A DNA stretch of 64,000 bases from Citrus sinensis (Eukaryota > Streptophyta > Magnoliopsida > Sapindales > Rutaceae). Made by a program: the position numbers and the translations under genes. The stretch covers positions 4,216,001 to 4,280,000 of the forward strand of contig NC_068557.1 of the NCBI RefSeq assembly GCF_022201045.2, read 5' to 3'. Of the stretch, positions 28,076-40,610 are shown piece after piece. Each line of letters begins with the position of its first letter. The stretch's first letter is position 1. Below the pieces are notes generated by a model. The model had not been told where the DNA came from, ran no database searches, and saw only the letters and a program-made list of their open reading frames with translations.

Positions 28076-28442
28076 TACTCATTTTGTAAAATCTATATAG
28101 GTATGTATCAAAAACTACAGTTCAATTATTTTGGCTCCTTAAAATATCAAAACTGGATGTGATAACAATATTGAGCGGGAAATTTTTGGGTGGGAAGATT
28201 GCTAGTTTTCTCCTTTTAATATCAATATATACTATTTACTCTCTTATTGTTTTTATAATAGATAATAATCTTCATGGCACCATAATTTTACAGTTTACTC
28301 TTATTTTTTAATATACTTTTATTCATATTTATTATAAATTAAATAAACCATATAAATTAAAATTAAAATAATAAATGTATCTTTCGGTGTAAATAAAAAA
28401 TTAATAATAAGGTATTTCTCTTATACTTTTTATTATTAATAA

Positions 28443-28480
<38 letters not shown>

Positions 28481-29096
28481 CATTTTCAAGATAAATTATC
28501 TCAAGCATATAACCCATTCACCTCTCTTTTCCTTTATATTTTCTTTTTGAATATTATGAAAATAATAGGGGGTAAGTAGTGTATAGGGTGCTCTTAAAGC
28601 AATGGTCCCTATCTATTCATTTACTACTATGTGTATTCTTTAACTAATCATTTTAATATGAAAATACATGTGGTAAGTATTGAATGGATAATTTAAAAGC
28701 GCGAAGGACATTCTTGATTGAGGGATGTTGATTGAGGATTTTTAAGTTTAAAACATTTAATCTCAAATTTACATTAAGACTTGAAATCTTTCATTGATTA
28801 TATCTATCTATGTAAAACTTTTTAAGTTGTTCCTCGATACATATCAATAATATCGTTCATATAATGGTGAAGGCACTTGAAACATAAATAATTTATTTTG
28901 CATTTAACAGTCGCAATTCAATATTAATGTAAAGTTGTGGTGAGTTTTTCACAAAATCGTGATTAGTAGTATCAAATACGAAAATATATGCATTTATTAA
29001 AAGCTTGATAGGACATTATGAGTGTCAACTAATTCAATTGCTTAAATCTTGAGTTGAAATAAGAGGTTGATGATTTAAACTTTGTTCCTATGGATT
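28076..29096. other. AT-rich intergenic DNA with (AT)n microsatellite
   Basis: No gene is seen. A perfect (AT)n run of about 32 bp lies at 28448-28479. Confidence 0.6.
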
Positions 29097-29113
29097 AAGA
29101 TGGGATTTAATTA
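29097..29113 (+). repeat. left target-site duplication of the LINE
   Basis: AAGATGGGATTTAATTA, repeated identically at 35078-35094 just after the element's A-tail. The first two A may belong to the tail, so the certain length is 15 bp. Confidence 0.9.
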
Positions 29114-29431
29114 AGTTTTAAGAGTCCATTGAACCGTGACTGTCAACATGGAAAAGGAAAGTCTCCTTCTAAGGTTCTCTCTCTCTCTCACAGAGAAAAT
29201 CCTAGAATGGTAGCAGAACAAGATTGCCATAATCCTTATAGGGTCGCCCACAAGTTGGGTGGGTCGGGTTAATCAGGAATTGAGATCTAAGAAGGAAGCA
29301 GTCAGAGCGGGGGCGCGTGCTGGGGGTTTATTTGAAAGGTAAGGGTTTAGAAAGAGCATTAAAGAGGGAGCAATATTGGCGGTGCAGCTGTTATTAGAAT
29401 AGTGGCAGTACGAAAAAGCGGGTGGGATCAA

Positions 29432-30878
29432 ATGGATACAGAGGAACTAATTAAGAAGTGCAGCTCCATCACGTTGGAAGAGGAAGAAGAGGACAAGGTT
29501 ATTTATGAGGGAATGATAAAAGAAAAAGGGGACATGCTTGCAGCTCACTGTTTAATAGGAAAAATCCTTCTTAACCGAGGGATACACATCGAAGGCCTGA
29601 GAATCGCTATGAGACAAGTGTGGAAAACGCTTAGAGAAGTGAAGATTGAGAGCATGGGGGAGAATTTCTTCATGTTTAAATTTGGCTCAGAAGAGGATAA
29701 AAAAAAGGGTGTTTGCAGGTGGCCCTTGGCACTTTGATAATGCCCTAATAGTCTTTACAGAGCCAACGGGAGTTAGGGACATAAAAAAGCAATCATTCTC
29801 ACACACTTCATTTTGGATACAGTTTCATAATGTGCCTCTTATGTGCATGGACAAATATGCAGTTCAAAAACTGGGGTCTTTGATAGGAAAAGTGGAAGAT
29901 GTGGACACCGACGAAGTAGGGGAATGCGTGGGGCCTATAGTTCGAACAAGAATTTCAGTGGATGTCACCAGACCACTGAAAAAAATTCTGTTCTTGCAGC
30001 AAGAAAATGGAGTTAAAACACCAATAGGAGTCCAATATGAAAGGCTCCCCGAATTTTGTTTCTGTTGTGGACTCGTAGGTCACCAGTACAGGGAATGCTT
30101 AAAGTATAAGGGGCAACTAAAGGAAAAATTAGCCTACGGACCATGGCTAAAAGCATTGCCAGTGACTGAATGGAACAGGAAAAATAGAGGGAGAGGAAAA
30201 TGGAACAAAGAACGCCATCAACAAAAGGTAGAAATGGTGAACACAGCAAGCCAGAGTCAGAATCAAACCGGGCAAACCCAAAGCAACCCGAAACAAGACA
30301 ATGGATCGGGTCAAAGCGAAAGTGGTCAGCCCATAACCCCAATGGAAATGGGAAAGGTGAGAGAAGTAGCTGAAGAGCATTTAATGCAAATAGCTGTGAA
30401 TGCTACAAATATCAGAGACAACAGACTAGACGATATGGGGGAAGCAAAACTAAGCAATGCAGCTGGAAAAGGCTCTCCTAGGAAACTGGAATGCAGGGCG
30501 GGAACCAGTGGAAGGCGGGAAAGTGAAAGGCAAAATGAAATCAAGCTTGAGGCTATTCTAAATCCTCAAGACATAAGCAGCCAGAATATTTCAGAAGTTG
30601 AGGAGTCAGTAAATGGGCCGATTAAAGCCAAGTCAAAGCCCAAAAGCCGGAAATGGAAAGCAAAAGCAAGAGCTCAAATAGAAAAAAGAAGCATCATGGG
30701 GAGACAAACAAAGGCTAAAAGACCAAGCAGTACACTTAGCGGCCAAAGCCCAAAGTCAAAGAGAGCAAAATTGAATAGCCCAAATAAAGCTCTCAACAAC
30801 AAACTTCAGATTAATGCCCCTACAATGAAAATTCAGCTGGCGTGGGAACAACACAATGATATGGCCTTGAGGATATAA
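29432..30878 (+). pseudogene. LINE ORF1, DUF4283/zinc-knuckle nucleic-acid-binding protein (frameshifted)
   Basis: The likely start is the ATG at 29432 (M-D-T-E-E-L-I-K-K-C). The frame is broken at a run of eight A (29699-29706) and continues one frame over to a stop at 30876-30878. The N-terminal part is a DUF4283 domain, typical of plant LINE ORF1. A CCHC zinc knuckle, C-F-C-C-G-L-V-G-H-Q-Y-R-E-C, follows at about 30056-30097. The C-terminal half is hydrophilic, rich in Lys, Gln and Ser, with basic clusters. In active relatives this protein coats the element RNA. The homopolymer slip could also be a sequencing error. Confidence 0.85.
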
Positions 30879-30933
30879 AAACCATTCCAGAAGATATAGC
30901 GGCGGGAGCTGGTGAACAGCCCCGCCGACAACA

Positions 30934-33900
30934 ATGAAGCTCATAAGTTGGAACGTTCGGGGTTTGGGGAATCCCCGGACGCGCCTAGCTATGAGGAAAA
31001 TTCTCCAACAAAACAGACCTCAGCTCATTTTTGTGTGCGAAACAAAGTTGGAGGCTGTACAAATCCATGAAGAATGTAAAAAGCTTGGCTTTGATGAGTG
31101 TTTTGCAGTAAGTAAAAAAGGGAAAAGCGGAGGCATAGCTATGATGTGGAAGTCGGACATTAATGTGCACATTCTCTCATACAGTAGGCATTACATTGAT
31201 GCTGAAGTGCAGAGTGGCAGTGGCAAAAAATGGCGATGTACCGGAGTCTACGGACACCCGGAAGCTCATCAAAAGCAGCACACGTGGACTTTATTACAAA
31301 GGTTATCAGGTTTGTCCTCCAAACCATGGTTGTGCTTCAGTGATTTTAATGAAATTTTGAGATTGGATGAGAAGAGTGGAGGGAATGATAAAAACATTCG
31401 AAGGGTTTCTGAGTTCAGAGAAGCTGTTCAAGATAGTAAGTTGGCCGATTTGGGCTATAAAGGGTATCAATTCACGTGGTGTAACGGCAGAGATGGGCAA
31501 CACTTTGTGGAGAAGAGGCTGGATAGATTCCTATGCAATGAAGAGTGGGGGAACCATTTTCAGGAGCAACCGTGCCAAAACTTACTTAGTGTAGGTTATG
31601 ATCATTATCCAATAATGATGGAGATAAAAGAGAAAAGTCTCGGTTTGCAGTATATGAAAAAACCTTTCCTAGGGTGCATTACGAGGACATGTGGAGCTCG
31701 TATGATACTTGTAAAAGCATAATAAAAGCTGAATGGGAGAATTATGGTGCTGTAAAAGGTGGAAGCCCTGTAATGCAATTCAAGGCTGCGGCAAAGTCCT
31801 CATTGGCTCAATTAAAATGGTGGAGTGAGGAGGAGTTTGGAGGTCGGGAAAGGAAGTTAAAAACGCTAATGAAAGAGCTCCAGAAGGCAAAGCAAAGCAA
31901 GAGGCAATATGAAGAGGCAAATGGCATAAAACAGATTGAAAAGCAAATCCACAATATTTTGTTGGAAGAGGAAATTTATTGGAGGCATGGAGCTAGAGCT
32001 AATTGGTTGCAAGCGGGTGACAAAAACACTAAATTTTTCCACTCAAAAGCCACAGTTAGAAAGAGGAAAAACAGAATTTGGGGGGTGGAGAACAAAGAAG
32101 GCAGCTGGACAGAAGATGGAGAAGCTGTAGAAAGAGAGTTTTGTGGTTATTTTCAGCAACTTTTCACATCCTCCAAGCCGAGCCAAGATCAGATGAATGC
32201 ATCGCTGGAGGGCTTAACACCAAAGGTTACAACAACCATGAATGACCAGCTGAATGCTCCTTTTACAGCAGAGGAAATATCAGAAGCCTTGTTCCAAATG
32301 TGCCCCACTAAAGCACCTGGCCCGGACGGATTGCATGCAGTGTTTTTTCAAAAGCATTGGCAGCATGTTGGCAAAGCAGTGACCCAAACCTGCTTGCACA
32401 TATTGAATGATCAAGGTAACCTCAGCCCCTTAAATCATACATTCATTGCCTTGATTCCGAAAGTTGCCAAACCTAGGAAAGTTACCGAATACAGACCTAT
32501 TAGTCTATGTAATGTGGTGTATAGAATAGTTGCAAAAGTCATAGCTAATAGGTTGAAGCAAGTTCTCCACCAAATCATTTCCCCTTATCAAAGTGCATTC
32601 GTTCCCAATAGAATTATTACAGATAATATTGTTATTGGGTACGAATGCCTACACAAAATAAGGCACAGTAAATGGAGGAAAAATGGGCTGGTATCTCTCA
32701 AGTTAGATTTTAGCAAAGCTTATGATAGGGTAGAATGAGACTTTTTAGAGCACATTATGAGGAGATTAGGCTTCACAGAAAAATGGGTTCATTTAGTCAT
32801 GAATTGTATCACGACAACATCCTTGTCAATCATCATTAATGGGGCTGCCACAAATTTAATTCAACCCCAAAGGGGGCTGCGGCAGGGGTGCCCTCTATCA
32901 CCTTACTTGTTTATATTATGTGCAGAAGCTTTCTCTAATCTGCTCATGCAGGCTGAAAGGGAGAAGCTGATTCATGGTCTCAAATTTAATAAACAAGTAA
33001 TGGTCTCACATCTTTTGTTCGCGGATGACAGCCTAGTTTTCACCAAAGCATCCATTGAAGATTATCGAAACTTAAAAGCAATTTTCGATTGCTATGCAGC
33101 CGCCTCAGGACAGATTTTCAACTATGAAAAATCTTCAATGTTTTGTAGTGGAAAGCTTCCAGCAAAGCAAATCACAGCCATCAAAAATATTTTCCAATTG
33201 AAGATGGTGTCTAAATATGAAAAATATTTAGGCTTACCATCTATGATTGGAAGAAAAAAGATGAGCTTCTTTAATGAGGTAAAGCTAAAAGTTTTGAGTA
33301 AGATCTCAAATTGGCAAAACAAATTTTTTTCAAGCGGAGGCAAGGAAGTGTTGATAAAGGCGATAGCTCAGGCTGTCCCGGCTTACGCCATGAGCGTATT
33401 TAAACTTCCATTGACATTATGTGAAGGAATTCAGAAAGCAATAGCCAAATTCTGGTGGGGAACTAACAAAGAGAAGCACGACATTCATTGGGCTAGATGG
33501 GAGAGAATGAGCCATGCTAAGCTTAGAGGCGGTTTGGGGTTCAAAGACATGTCATGTTTCAATCAGGCCTTGGTAGCAAAGCAAAGCTGGAGAATTATTC
33601 AAGATCCGGAATCTCTAATGGCAAGAGTTCTCAAAGCAAGATACTTCAAGAACGATGACTTTTTCAACGCCAAGATAGGTTCCAATCCATCCTTTATATG
33701 GAGAAGCATTCTGTGGGGCAGATAAATAATTCTAAAAGGCTCAAGATGGCGAATCGGTTCTGGGGAAAATGTCCAAGTTTACAGAAGCAATTGGCTGCTG
33801 CGGCCAACAACTTTTAGGCCAATATCGCCAAGAACCCTTGCTGCTGATACTAAAGTGGCAGAGCTAATAAGCCCCAAAGGGGAGTGGAAGAGGGATTGGA

Positions 33901-35051
33901 TCCAGCAGCATTTCATTAAAGAAGATGCAGAAATCATTTCAAGGATTCCCCTGCCAAGGCACACAGCAATGGATGAGTTGTGTTGGCACTATGATAAGCT
34001 TGGGAAATATTCGGTTAAAAGTGGCTACCAGTTAGCTTTAAAAGAAAAATTTCCAAGTGCCCCAAGTAGCTCAAATCTAGAGCCTAGACAATGGAATGCC
34101 ATATGGAAGCTAGATCTCCCGGAAAAGATAAAGATATTTATGTGGAGGGCTGTTAAAAACTTGCTACCAACAGCTGAAAACTTGTGGAAAAGGAAGGTGG
34201 TGCCAGACCCAATATGTCAAAGATGCAAGCGAGGGGTGGAAACTAGTGTTCATGCAATGGTTAAATGCAAAGCAGCAAAGAAGATTAGGCAGCTTTCTCA
34301 CCACGCAGCTGAGGAGACCACAGCCTCTCATGGGAGGAATATGTTTGATATATTTCTTGATACAACAAGGCTCCTAAACAAAAAAGAGACAGAGCTGCAT
34401 GTTGCATATTGGTGGGCTACGTGGAACGCGAGAAACCATTTCCTCTTCAAAAAGGAAAAACTGGATGCTTTATTTTCAGTTGCCAAAGCTGAAGGTGTAG
34501 TAGAAGCCTATAGAAAATTCAAAAGGACTGAGCAACTACAGTTGGAAATCTCAAACATGGAGAAACCTAAGCAATGGAAACCCCCGCCCGAAAACTGGTG
34601 CAAAGTAAATGTGGATGCTGCAATTGACCATCAAAGTCAAAGAGCTAGGTTGGGAGTGGTGATAAGGAATGATAAGGGAGATGTGGTTGCCGCAGCCATT
34701 AAGCCCTCAAGTTTCAACGGAGATGTGCCTTATGCAGAAGATGAAGCAATTGAATGGGGAATGCAAGTGGCAAAAAGGGCAGGAATCACTGCAGTCATTT
34801 TGGAATCAGATTGTCAAGCAGCCACTGATTTGGCAAACAACAGAAAGGGCAGCAAAACTGAGGTTTTTTGGGTGATATCAGAAATCAATGAGAGACAAAA
34901 AGAGTTCCAGGAAGTCAGATTTCAACACACCCTTAGGTCTGGTAATGCAAATGCCCATACCTTAGCTAAGTTAGCTGTAAAAGGTTCAGAATCCGTTGTA
35001 TGGCTGGGAAATATACCAGCACAAGTCATGTGTTTATTCTCTTTACAGTAA
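30934..35051 (+). pseudogene. LINE ORF2: endonuclease, reverse transcriptase, RNase H (broken)
   Basis: The frame starts M-K-L-I-S-W-N-V-R-G-L-G, an AP-endonuclease-like N-terminus; S-D-F-N and the C-terminal D-H-Y-P fit the same domain. A frameshift falls between about 31650 and 31674. The reverse transcriptase follows with A-P-G-P-D-G, Y-R-P-I-S-L-C-N and the catalytic F-A-D-D at 33018-33029. Next comes a zinc-binding zf-RVT region (F-M-W-R-A ... C-Q-R-C ... H-A-M-V-K-C). Last is an RNase H domain of the plant RVT_3 type (N-V-D-A-A, E-A-I-E-W, E-S-D-C-Q, N-A-N-A-H). In-frame stops are at 32736-32738 (TGA, just after F-S-K-A-Y-D-R-V-E) and 33723-33725 (TAA). Confidence 0.93.
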
Positions 35052-35077
35052 TGAAGTTTCTTTCCTTTCAAAAAAAA

Positions 35078-35094
35078 AAGATGGGATTTAATTA
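35078..35094 (+). repeat. right target-site duplication of the LINE
   Basis: Identical to 29097-29113; it abuts the A-tail. Confidence 0.9.
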
Positions 35095-36451
35095 CCAATA
35101 TTCCTAAAAAACAATCTTAATTAATTAATCTGGTTGTGAGTGGAAGAAAAAAAAGGAGAAAAAAAAAGGCAATAGGTGCAGTTCTATTGTCTCACATGAC
35201 AATTATTTAATGTCTTTTGGGTGCATTTGAGAGCTTGCATTACACTGCATTTGCATTGCATTAAAACACTATACTTATGCTAACTCATGTTTAGCTACAA
35301 TTTCTTGTTGCATTGCGCTGCATTATAAAGATGAATATTGCAATGAAAGGTGTATAAAATAAACTTAAAGGGGGTAAGTTTTAGGTTGTATTACATTAAA
35401 ATATTATTTATGTTTTAAATATAATCATTTAACTTTTATTATTCAATCAATTGTAATAAATATAAATGTACTAACATTGATTTATATTTAAATAAAAAAT
35501 TAATTTAAATAATAATATAAAATATTGAATATATAATAAAAATGATAATAGATTATTTTTCTTTCATTACATAAAATATTTTACTTTAAATACATAAAAA
35601 GTTTTTATTTAAAAAATCAGACCATTATGTTCGACATCAATAAATAAAAATAAACTTATAATTTAATATTATTTATTGATATAATAAAATAATTAATATA
35701 TAAAATAATTATTTAACAATTAATTAAATTGAAAAAATTAATAATAGAACCCTAAAAATATTAATAAATTTAAATACTATTAATTTAATTACATTATTAA
35801 TATAAAATAATATTATTTTATATAATACAATCCTACTACACAAAAATATAATATTACATTACAATTGGATGCAACACACCTAATACAGTATGATAATGCA
35901 ATACAACGTCAGACGCACGATTTGTTTACATTGATTCGGCGTAAGTTGCCCCTCAGTCTTCACGGAATTATCTAATCTGCCTTCGTTAGTTGTAACATAA
36001 GTTGGTGTATTCAATTAAATATAGAAGCAATCAGGTTTCCAATATCTCGCGCATGTCCGCACATCTACCAGTCATAGCATTAAGAATCACTTTTTAACTT
36101 ATTTGTGAAAGAAAGAATTCACCAACTTGATTGTAATGATTGCATCTCTTGGTGGCTTGGTGATGCCGTGTGAATTGTGAGAGCCAAACGATGAATCAAA
36201 GGAGAATTCCCCAACATTAAGAATCACTTGTCCTCATTTTCACTTCAAAATTAAGAGAGAATGATACTCAATCCGGCCGACAAAACCAGTGCTAAACTAA
36301 TATTTTTGTTTGTGACAGCTAGTGGCAGTGGGTATCTTCTATCCACTTTTGCTTGACTAAATAATTAAGCTTTAGCATGTGCGTGCATGGTAACTTGATG
36401 TAATTTACATTGATTTAAGAGTTGTTTCAAATAAATTAAATGTGATTTAGA
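35095..36451. other. AT-rich intergenic DNA, possible MITE at about 35216-35880
   Basis: The phrases 'gggtgcatttgag' plus 'tgcattgcatt' near 35219-35262, and the complementary 'ttacaattggatgcaacacacc' near 35860-35880, suggest degenerate inverted ends around a very AT-rich core. The match is weak. No gene is seen. Confidence 0.35.
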
Positions 36452-36624
36452 GTGTGTTTGGGAGTGAGGTGCTGTAGCTTTTAACCTGCAGCTGTTGTGA
36501 AGTAAAAGTTACAGCTGTGGAATAGAAGTTCCAAAAAAAAATTTACTAAGCTGTCAAAACTCAGCTACAAGTGTTAACAAACACCTTAGTAGCTGGGTTG
36601 TCATCACCACAATCCCAAACGGGT
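36452..36624. mobile_element. ~173-bp hAT-like MITE
   Basis: The left end GTGTTTGGGAGTGAGGTG and the reverse complement of the right end, CCGTTTGGGATTGTGGTG, form imperfect terminal inverted repeats. Internal words 'agctgt' and 'acagct' repeat in both orientations. No coding capacity. A target duplication could not be recognised. Confidence 0.55.
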
Positions 36625-38422
36625 TATTAGTTATTAAACACTCTTGGAATATTATTGAGTACAACTCTTGGAATATTTATGTAAGTTACATTGTTATACA
36701 ACCTAACCATACCCACTCATATTATTATGTAACTTAGCCACATTTACACCTCATCATCACTTGCATACATGATGACGACGATCTCACCTTATTTGCTTCA
36801 CCAGCCCACATCCTATGAACGTCTCATGTGATGCTTGATTTACATCGCACACGCACACAACCCCTCACGTGCAGCCTGCACTCTGCAGTGGTGGTGCACG
36901 ACAGCACGAGTAGTGGCGGCAACGGTGGTGTGGTGATAGAAAGCAACATAAGAAAACGACACAATTATGCATAGAACTCAATAACTATTGAAACATGCAT
37001 AAAGGAAACCACCTAAGAAAAATAAGAGTACCCTCTCCTATCATTCATATTTGTAGAGAACTTTCTATTATATATATGTCTGCAATCTCTAATAATTCCA
37101 TAGTACAAAGATTGTATTTTGTTCAAAAAAGTTAAACCCACATTAAACATAGCCCATTTCATAAACGACCTTCATATTCCCAAAAGCTACACAACCCTGC
37201 CCCACTCTATTAAATTAAAAAGGGAAAAGGGCAAAAAAATATGCAACAGTTATCTATCTTACATTTCACTGTTGCTTGCCATCCTTTGATAATCGTATCT
37301 ACAGTGGCTAGGGCTTGAGTGAAAGAAAAAACCTACGTATCAGTCCAACTTTCACCTCTCCAAAAAGTAGATAAATCTGTTTCAGTAAGCAATGACTTCT
37401 TAACTAACCTAAAAGCAATTCTAGAAAGATTTTTCTTCAATCCAAACCACATTGAAGCATATATTTACTACAGACAGAATACTGACCTCAACAATACTCT
37501 CTATTGGCCTCGCTAGCAACTAACCACAATATGGTTTGATCAAGAGCTAACAAGACCAGAAATTTGAGAATTATTAAGATGTACTAGCTGCACATTCAAT
37601 TAAAACCTGACTTCTCAGAAAAAAGAGAAAAGTTTTGGATCTCAGTTCAACCAAACAATCAATCTTCCCAAGATCTACCAACCATCTTAGTACAAAATAG
37701 TGGCTTTTCGAGAATATTGTTTCAATTATCTGACAGTGTTCCAGATGCTTATACTAGAAGGCAGTAACAGAGCACAAAGATGACTAAACATTAACCAGAC
37801 CGAAAATCTAAACTGATTTCTCAGAGTAGATACATCATTAACTATTCTGCTCGTGCAAAAATTAAGTAAAAATATAAAAAAAGGAGAAACAGAACATGAA
37901 GAAAAACAAATCGAGCTTCAATCAGCTGATCTACAGAAACGCTTGAAATTCAAAATCTACTCTGTTAAAAAACAAAGCACAACAAATATAAAAACTACTT
38001 TTTATGGAAAACTACATAATCCACACACCATTCCCTATTTTGATACGACAATATCCATACACATACTGGGCTCTGTCAGCTGATTATAAAAGAACCCTAG
38101 AAATTCAAAATCCGGTCTGCTTAAAAAAGAAGCAAAGCACGATTAATATAAAGGCTACCTAATATTGAGGCATACAATCTGGCTGATTCCAAATTAAGAG
38201 TAATTGACTATTGTACTCTATTCAAAATTCTACTAATTATCTACAATCAAAAGCACAAAAGACCACTCTCAAAAGACCACTCTCTATTTTCATACAACAA
38301 TATCCATCATACACATTACAGAGGTTCCGTTCATATTTTGATTTATAAATTTAAAAAAAAACACTAGAAATTGAAAATCCGTAACCCTAGAAATTCAACA
38401 AAAGAGCTTAAACTATTAAGAA
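36625..38422. other. intergenic and probable SF3B6 3' UTR
   Basis: No convincing gene. The part next to 38422 is presumably the SF3B6 3' UTR. Between 37850 and 38290 some phrases recur ('aatccacacaccattcc', 'actctcaaaagaccactctc'). Confidence 0.45.
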
Positions 38423-38797
38423 TTACTTGTCTTTAGTCGAAACGCCGTACTTTTCCTGCATCTTAGCGAGCTCATCGTCCTTCTTCTTCTGATCAAACTT
38501 CTTGCTCATCTTAGTCTGCTGGTAATACAAAACAATCAGATACCTATTGGCAACGTTGAAACCGGATAAGTGATCCACCGCCGTTTTGGCGTCGTAGATG
38601 TCCTCGTAGACGACGAAAGCCGTGCCACGGGTGTCCTTACTCGAGCCGATACGTATCTGCCGTATCGCTCCGTATTTGCCGAAGATGTCGTACATCTCTT
38701 CCGATGAGATGTTGAACGGCAGGTTGCGGACGTACAGAACTCTGTTTACTTCTGGTGGCAGACGAGCGTTGCCCTTCCGCAGAGGTATTGTCGCCAT
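38423..38797 (-). CDS. SF3B6: splicing factor 3B subunit 6 (SF3B14/p14)
   Basis: Intronless minus-strand gene of 124 residues, from ATG at 38797 to stop at 38423. It is a single RNA-recognition motif, with RNP2 L-Y-V-R-N-L-P-F-N at about residues 21-29 and RNP1 R-G-T-A-F-V-V-Y-E at about 57-65. A basic helical tail follows ([15 protein letters not shown]), ending in K-Y-G-V-S-T-K-D-K. Length and both motifs match the highly conserved p14 subunit of SF3b, which contacts the branch-point adenosine and SF3B1 in the U2 snRNP. Strong conservation and the complete frame make the call secure. Confidence 0.96.
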   Translation of the reverse strand: MATIPLRKGNARLPPEVNRVLYVRNLPFNISSEEMYDIFGKYGAIRQIRIGSSKDTRGTAFVVYEDIYDAKTAVDHLSGFNVANRYLIVLYYQQTKMSKKFDQKKKDDELAKMQEKYGVSTKDK

Positions 38798-40610
38798 TCC
38801 CTTCGCTTCGCTTTGTCGATCAGAAAATTCAGAGAGAGGCTCCCTGTAGATTTTAGGGATTCCGATAATTTGGGGATTTTATAGCAAATTATAATAATTT
38901 GGATATTTTAGTCTCTTCAAATATTTTGTCACAATTTTTTAATTCTATTTCTTTATCTCCGTGATCTTTATTGTCAGTATCAACGAGTCGGTTATTTATT
39001 TATTTTTAACAGGCGTTTTGGGCAGGATTGAAGTTGAATTTGGGCTTTGGGTCACATACCTAATTGGGTTAAAGCCTGTGATATGCCCAATTTCTTTATG
39101 GCAGAAATAAATATAAAATATTAAAAAAAAGGTTTGGGGATTGTGAAATAATAATGCTACTTACTTGATTGAGATTCTTTGATTTGCATCTCTACTTATG
39201 CGGTAAATGATGTGGTATCATCTGATTGGTTCAAGTAATAGATAATTGTTAAACTTTATTATTTTCAATCTAAATAATAGACATTTATTGGTAACTCATC
39301 AGTAAGATACAAATTAAGTATGTTAACTAAATAAGTATAGCATGACTCGATTATAAGATTGTTAAGTTAGGTTGAAAATAATATTATAGAATTTGAAATT
39401 CTAAAATGGTTGTTGAGAAGTAATGTTAGCGATCTTAGTATTTAAGTTTCAATTAATGTATCATTTATCTAATGAAAGATAGATTTATAACTTTATAAAA
39501 TACGAAACTTACTATCTAATAAATAAGTAATGCATAACAATTGTGGATTCAATTATTCTAATCTCTTTTTAGATAATTGGTTAGTCTTAGAAATATAACC
39601 GACAATTAGCAAAACAAAAAGTAAGGATTTTGGTAAATTTTACCTTTAAATTTGTTGTGTACACGCAAATAGCCATTTTTTTGGTAGCAATCAATAATTA
39701 CATAACACCTTGATATTATTGAGATATTTTTAAACTTTATTACTTAAATTTTAGACATTACCTATTCAACCATCTGAGTTATATTAGGCAGCAACCGCAT
39801 ATTTCAAAAGTTATCACAACTTTCAAAATTCATCATCCAGCCCCCCAAAAAAATAGCATAATCATTTTTACATCTCCTATTAATTGTATATGTAATTCAT
39901 CAAATAATTAACAAATATATTTTAGATGAGTAACAACATGTTGATAAAATTAGGATGAAATTTTATATCTAAAATGATGTCACACATGGCATATTATTTA
40001 TTGATTTTAAATATTATTTGAAAGCAATTTCAAGTATAAAAATAAAATTTACCAAATGCCTAAATCTTTTATTTGTGTCCATTACATTTTCAAAGAGAAT
40101 TTACTCATTATTTTATAACCACCACCTTGTTAAGTTACATAAAGCTATAACTTACAACAACTCAGAAGTATTTAATTACTGAACTATACTTAACTTAATT
40201 AATGCAACTCTTAAATTATTGTAAGTTACAACATTAATTAACTTGATTACACCCTTCTAATAATTGCTATAAGGAGTAGGATTGTTCTTTTTCAATTATG
40301 AGATTTTATTTATCTTTTTTCTTTTCAAAGCACTCCTAGACCATGCAAAATTTTTGTCTCAAGACTTCTCGTTTTACACCCACCAACAATTTCTAACAGA
40401 AAATGCAATGGCCTATGTTACCCAACTCTTTCACCGTATCAAGTAGACCGTTATAAACTAATTTAATCTTCTTTTGCCCAATAAAACAATGACATGTGGC
40501 AAATAGGTTTTTAATTTACCTAAAATAGACACGTATATATATATATACATATTAGTGTATGAAAATGACTATTCATTTGCCACTCCCTTCCATCTCTTCA
40601 TTTGGCTGCC
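38798..40610. promoter_or_regulatory. intergenic region between divergent SF3B6 and NOI genes
   Basis: 1.8 kb between two divergently transcribed genes, so it should hold both promoters. It is AT-rich. Just before the NOI start there is a short (TA)n run at about 40532-40548, then a 5' leader with CT-rich sequence. A MITE-like unit is possible at about 39150-39330 but its ends are not clear. Confidence 0.4.

Larger units (their letters stand above)
29114..35079 (+). mobile_element. full-length L1-type LINE retrotransposon (inactivated)
   Basis: A 5.97-kb insertion bounded by identical 15-17 bp direct repeats and ending in an A run at 35070-35079. It has a ~300-bp 5' leader containing a CT run, ORF1, a gap of about 55 bp, and ORF2 with endonuclease, reverse transcriptase and RNase H domains. 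These are the hallmarks of target-primed reverse transcription. Its base composition (balanced, purine-rich coding strand) differs sharply from the AT-rich DNA around it. The intact duplication shows that both ends are complete. One frameshift in ORF1, and one frameshift plus two stops in ORF2, mean this copy cannot make its own proteins. Confidence 0.95.

Noticed and set aside
29402-29431. GTG at 29402 as LINE ORF1 start
   Set aside because: A non-ATG start is unlikely in a plant nuclear element; the ATG at 29432 in the same frame is preferred.
39145-39330. MITE similar to that at 25736-25912
   Set aside because: Some shared words ('aatgctact', 'gattggtt') but the arms do not pair convincingly.
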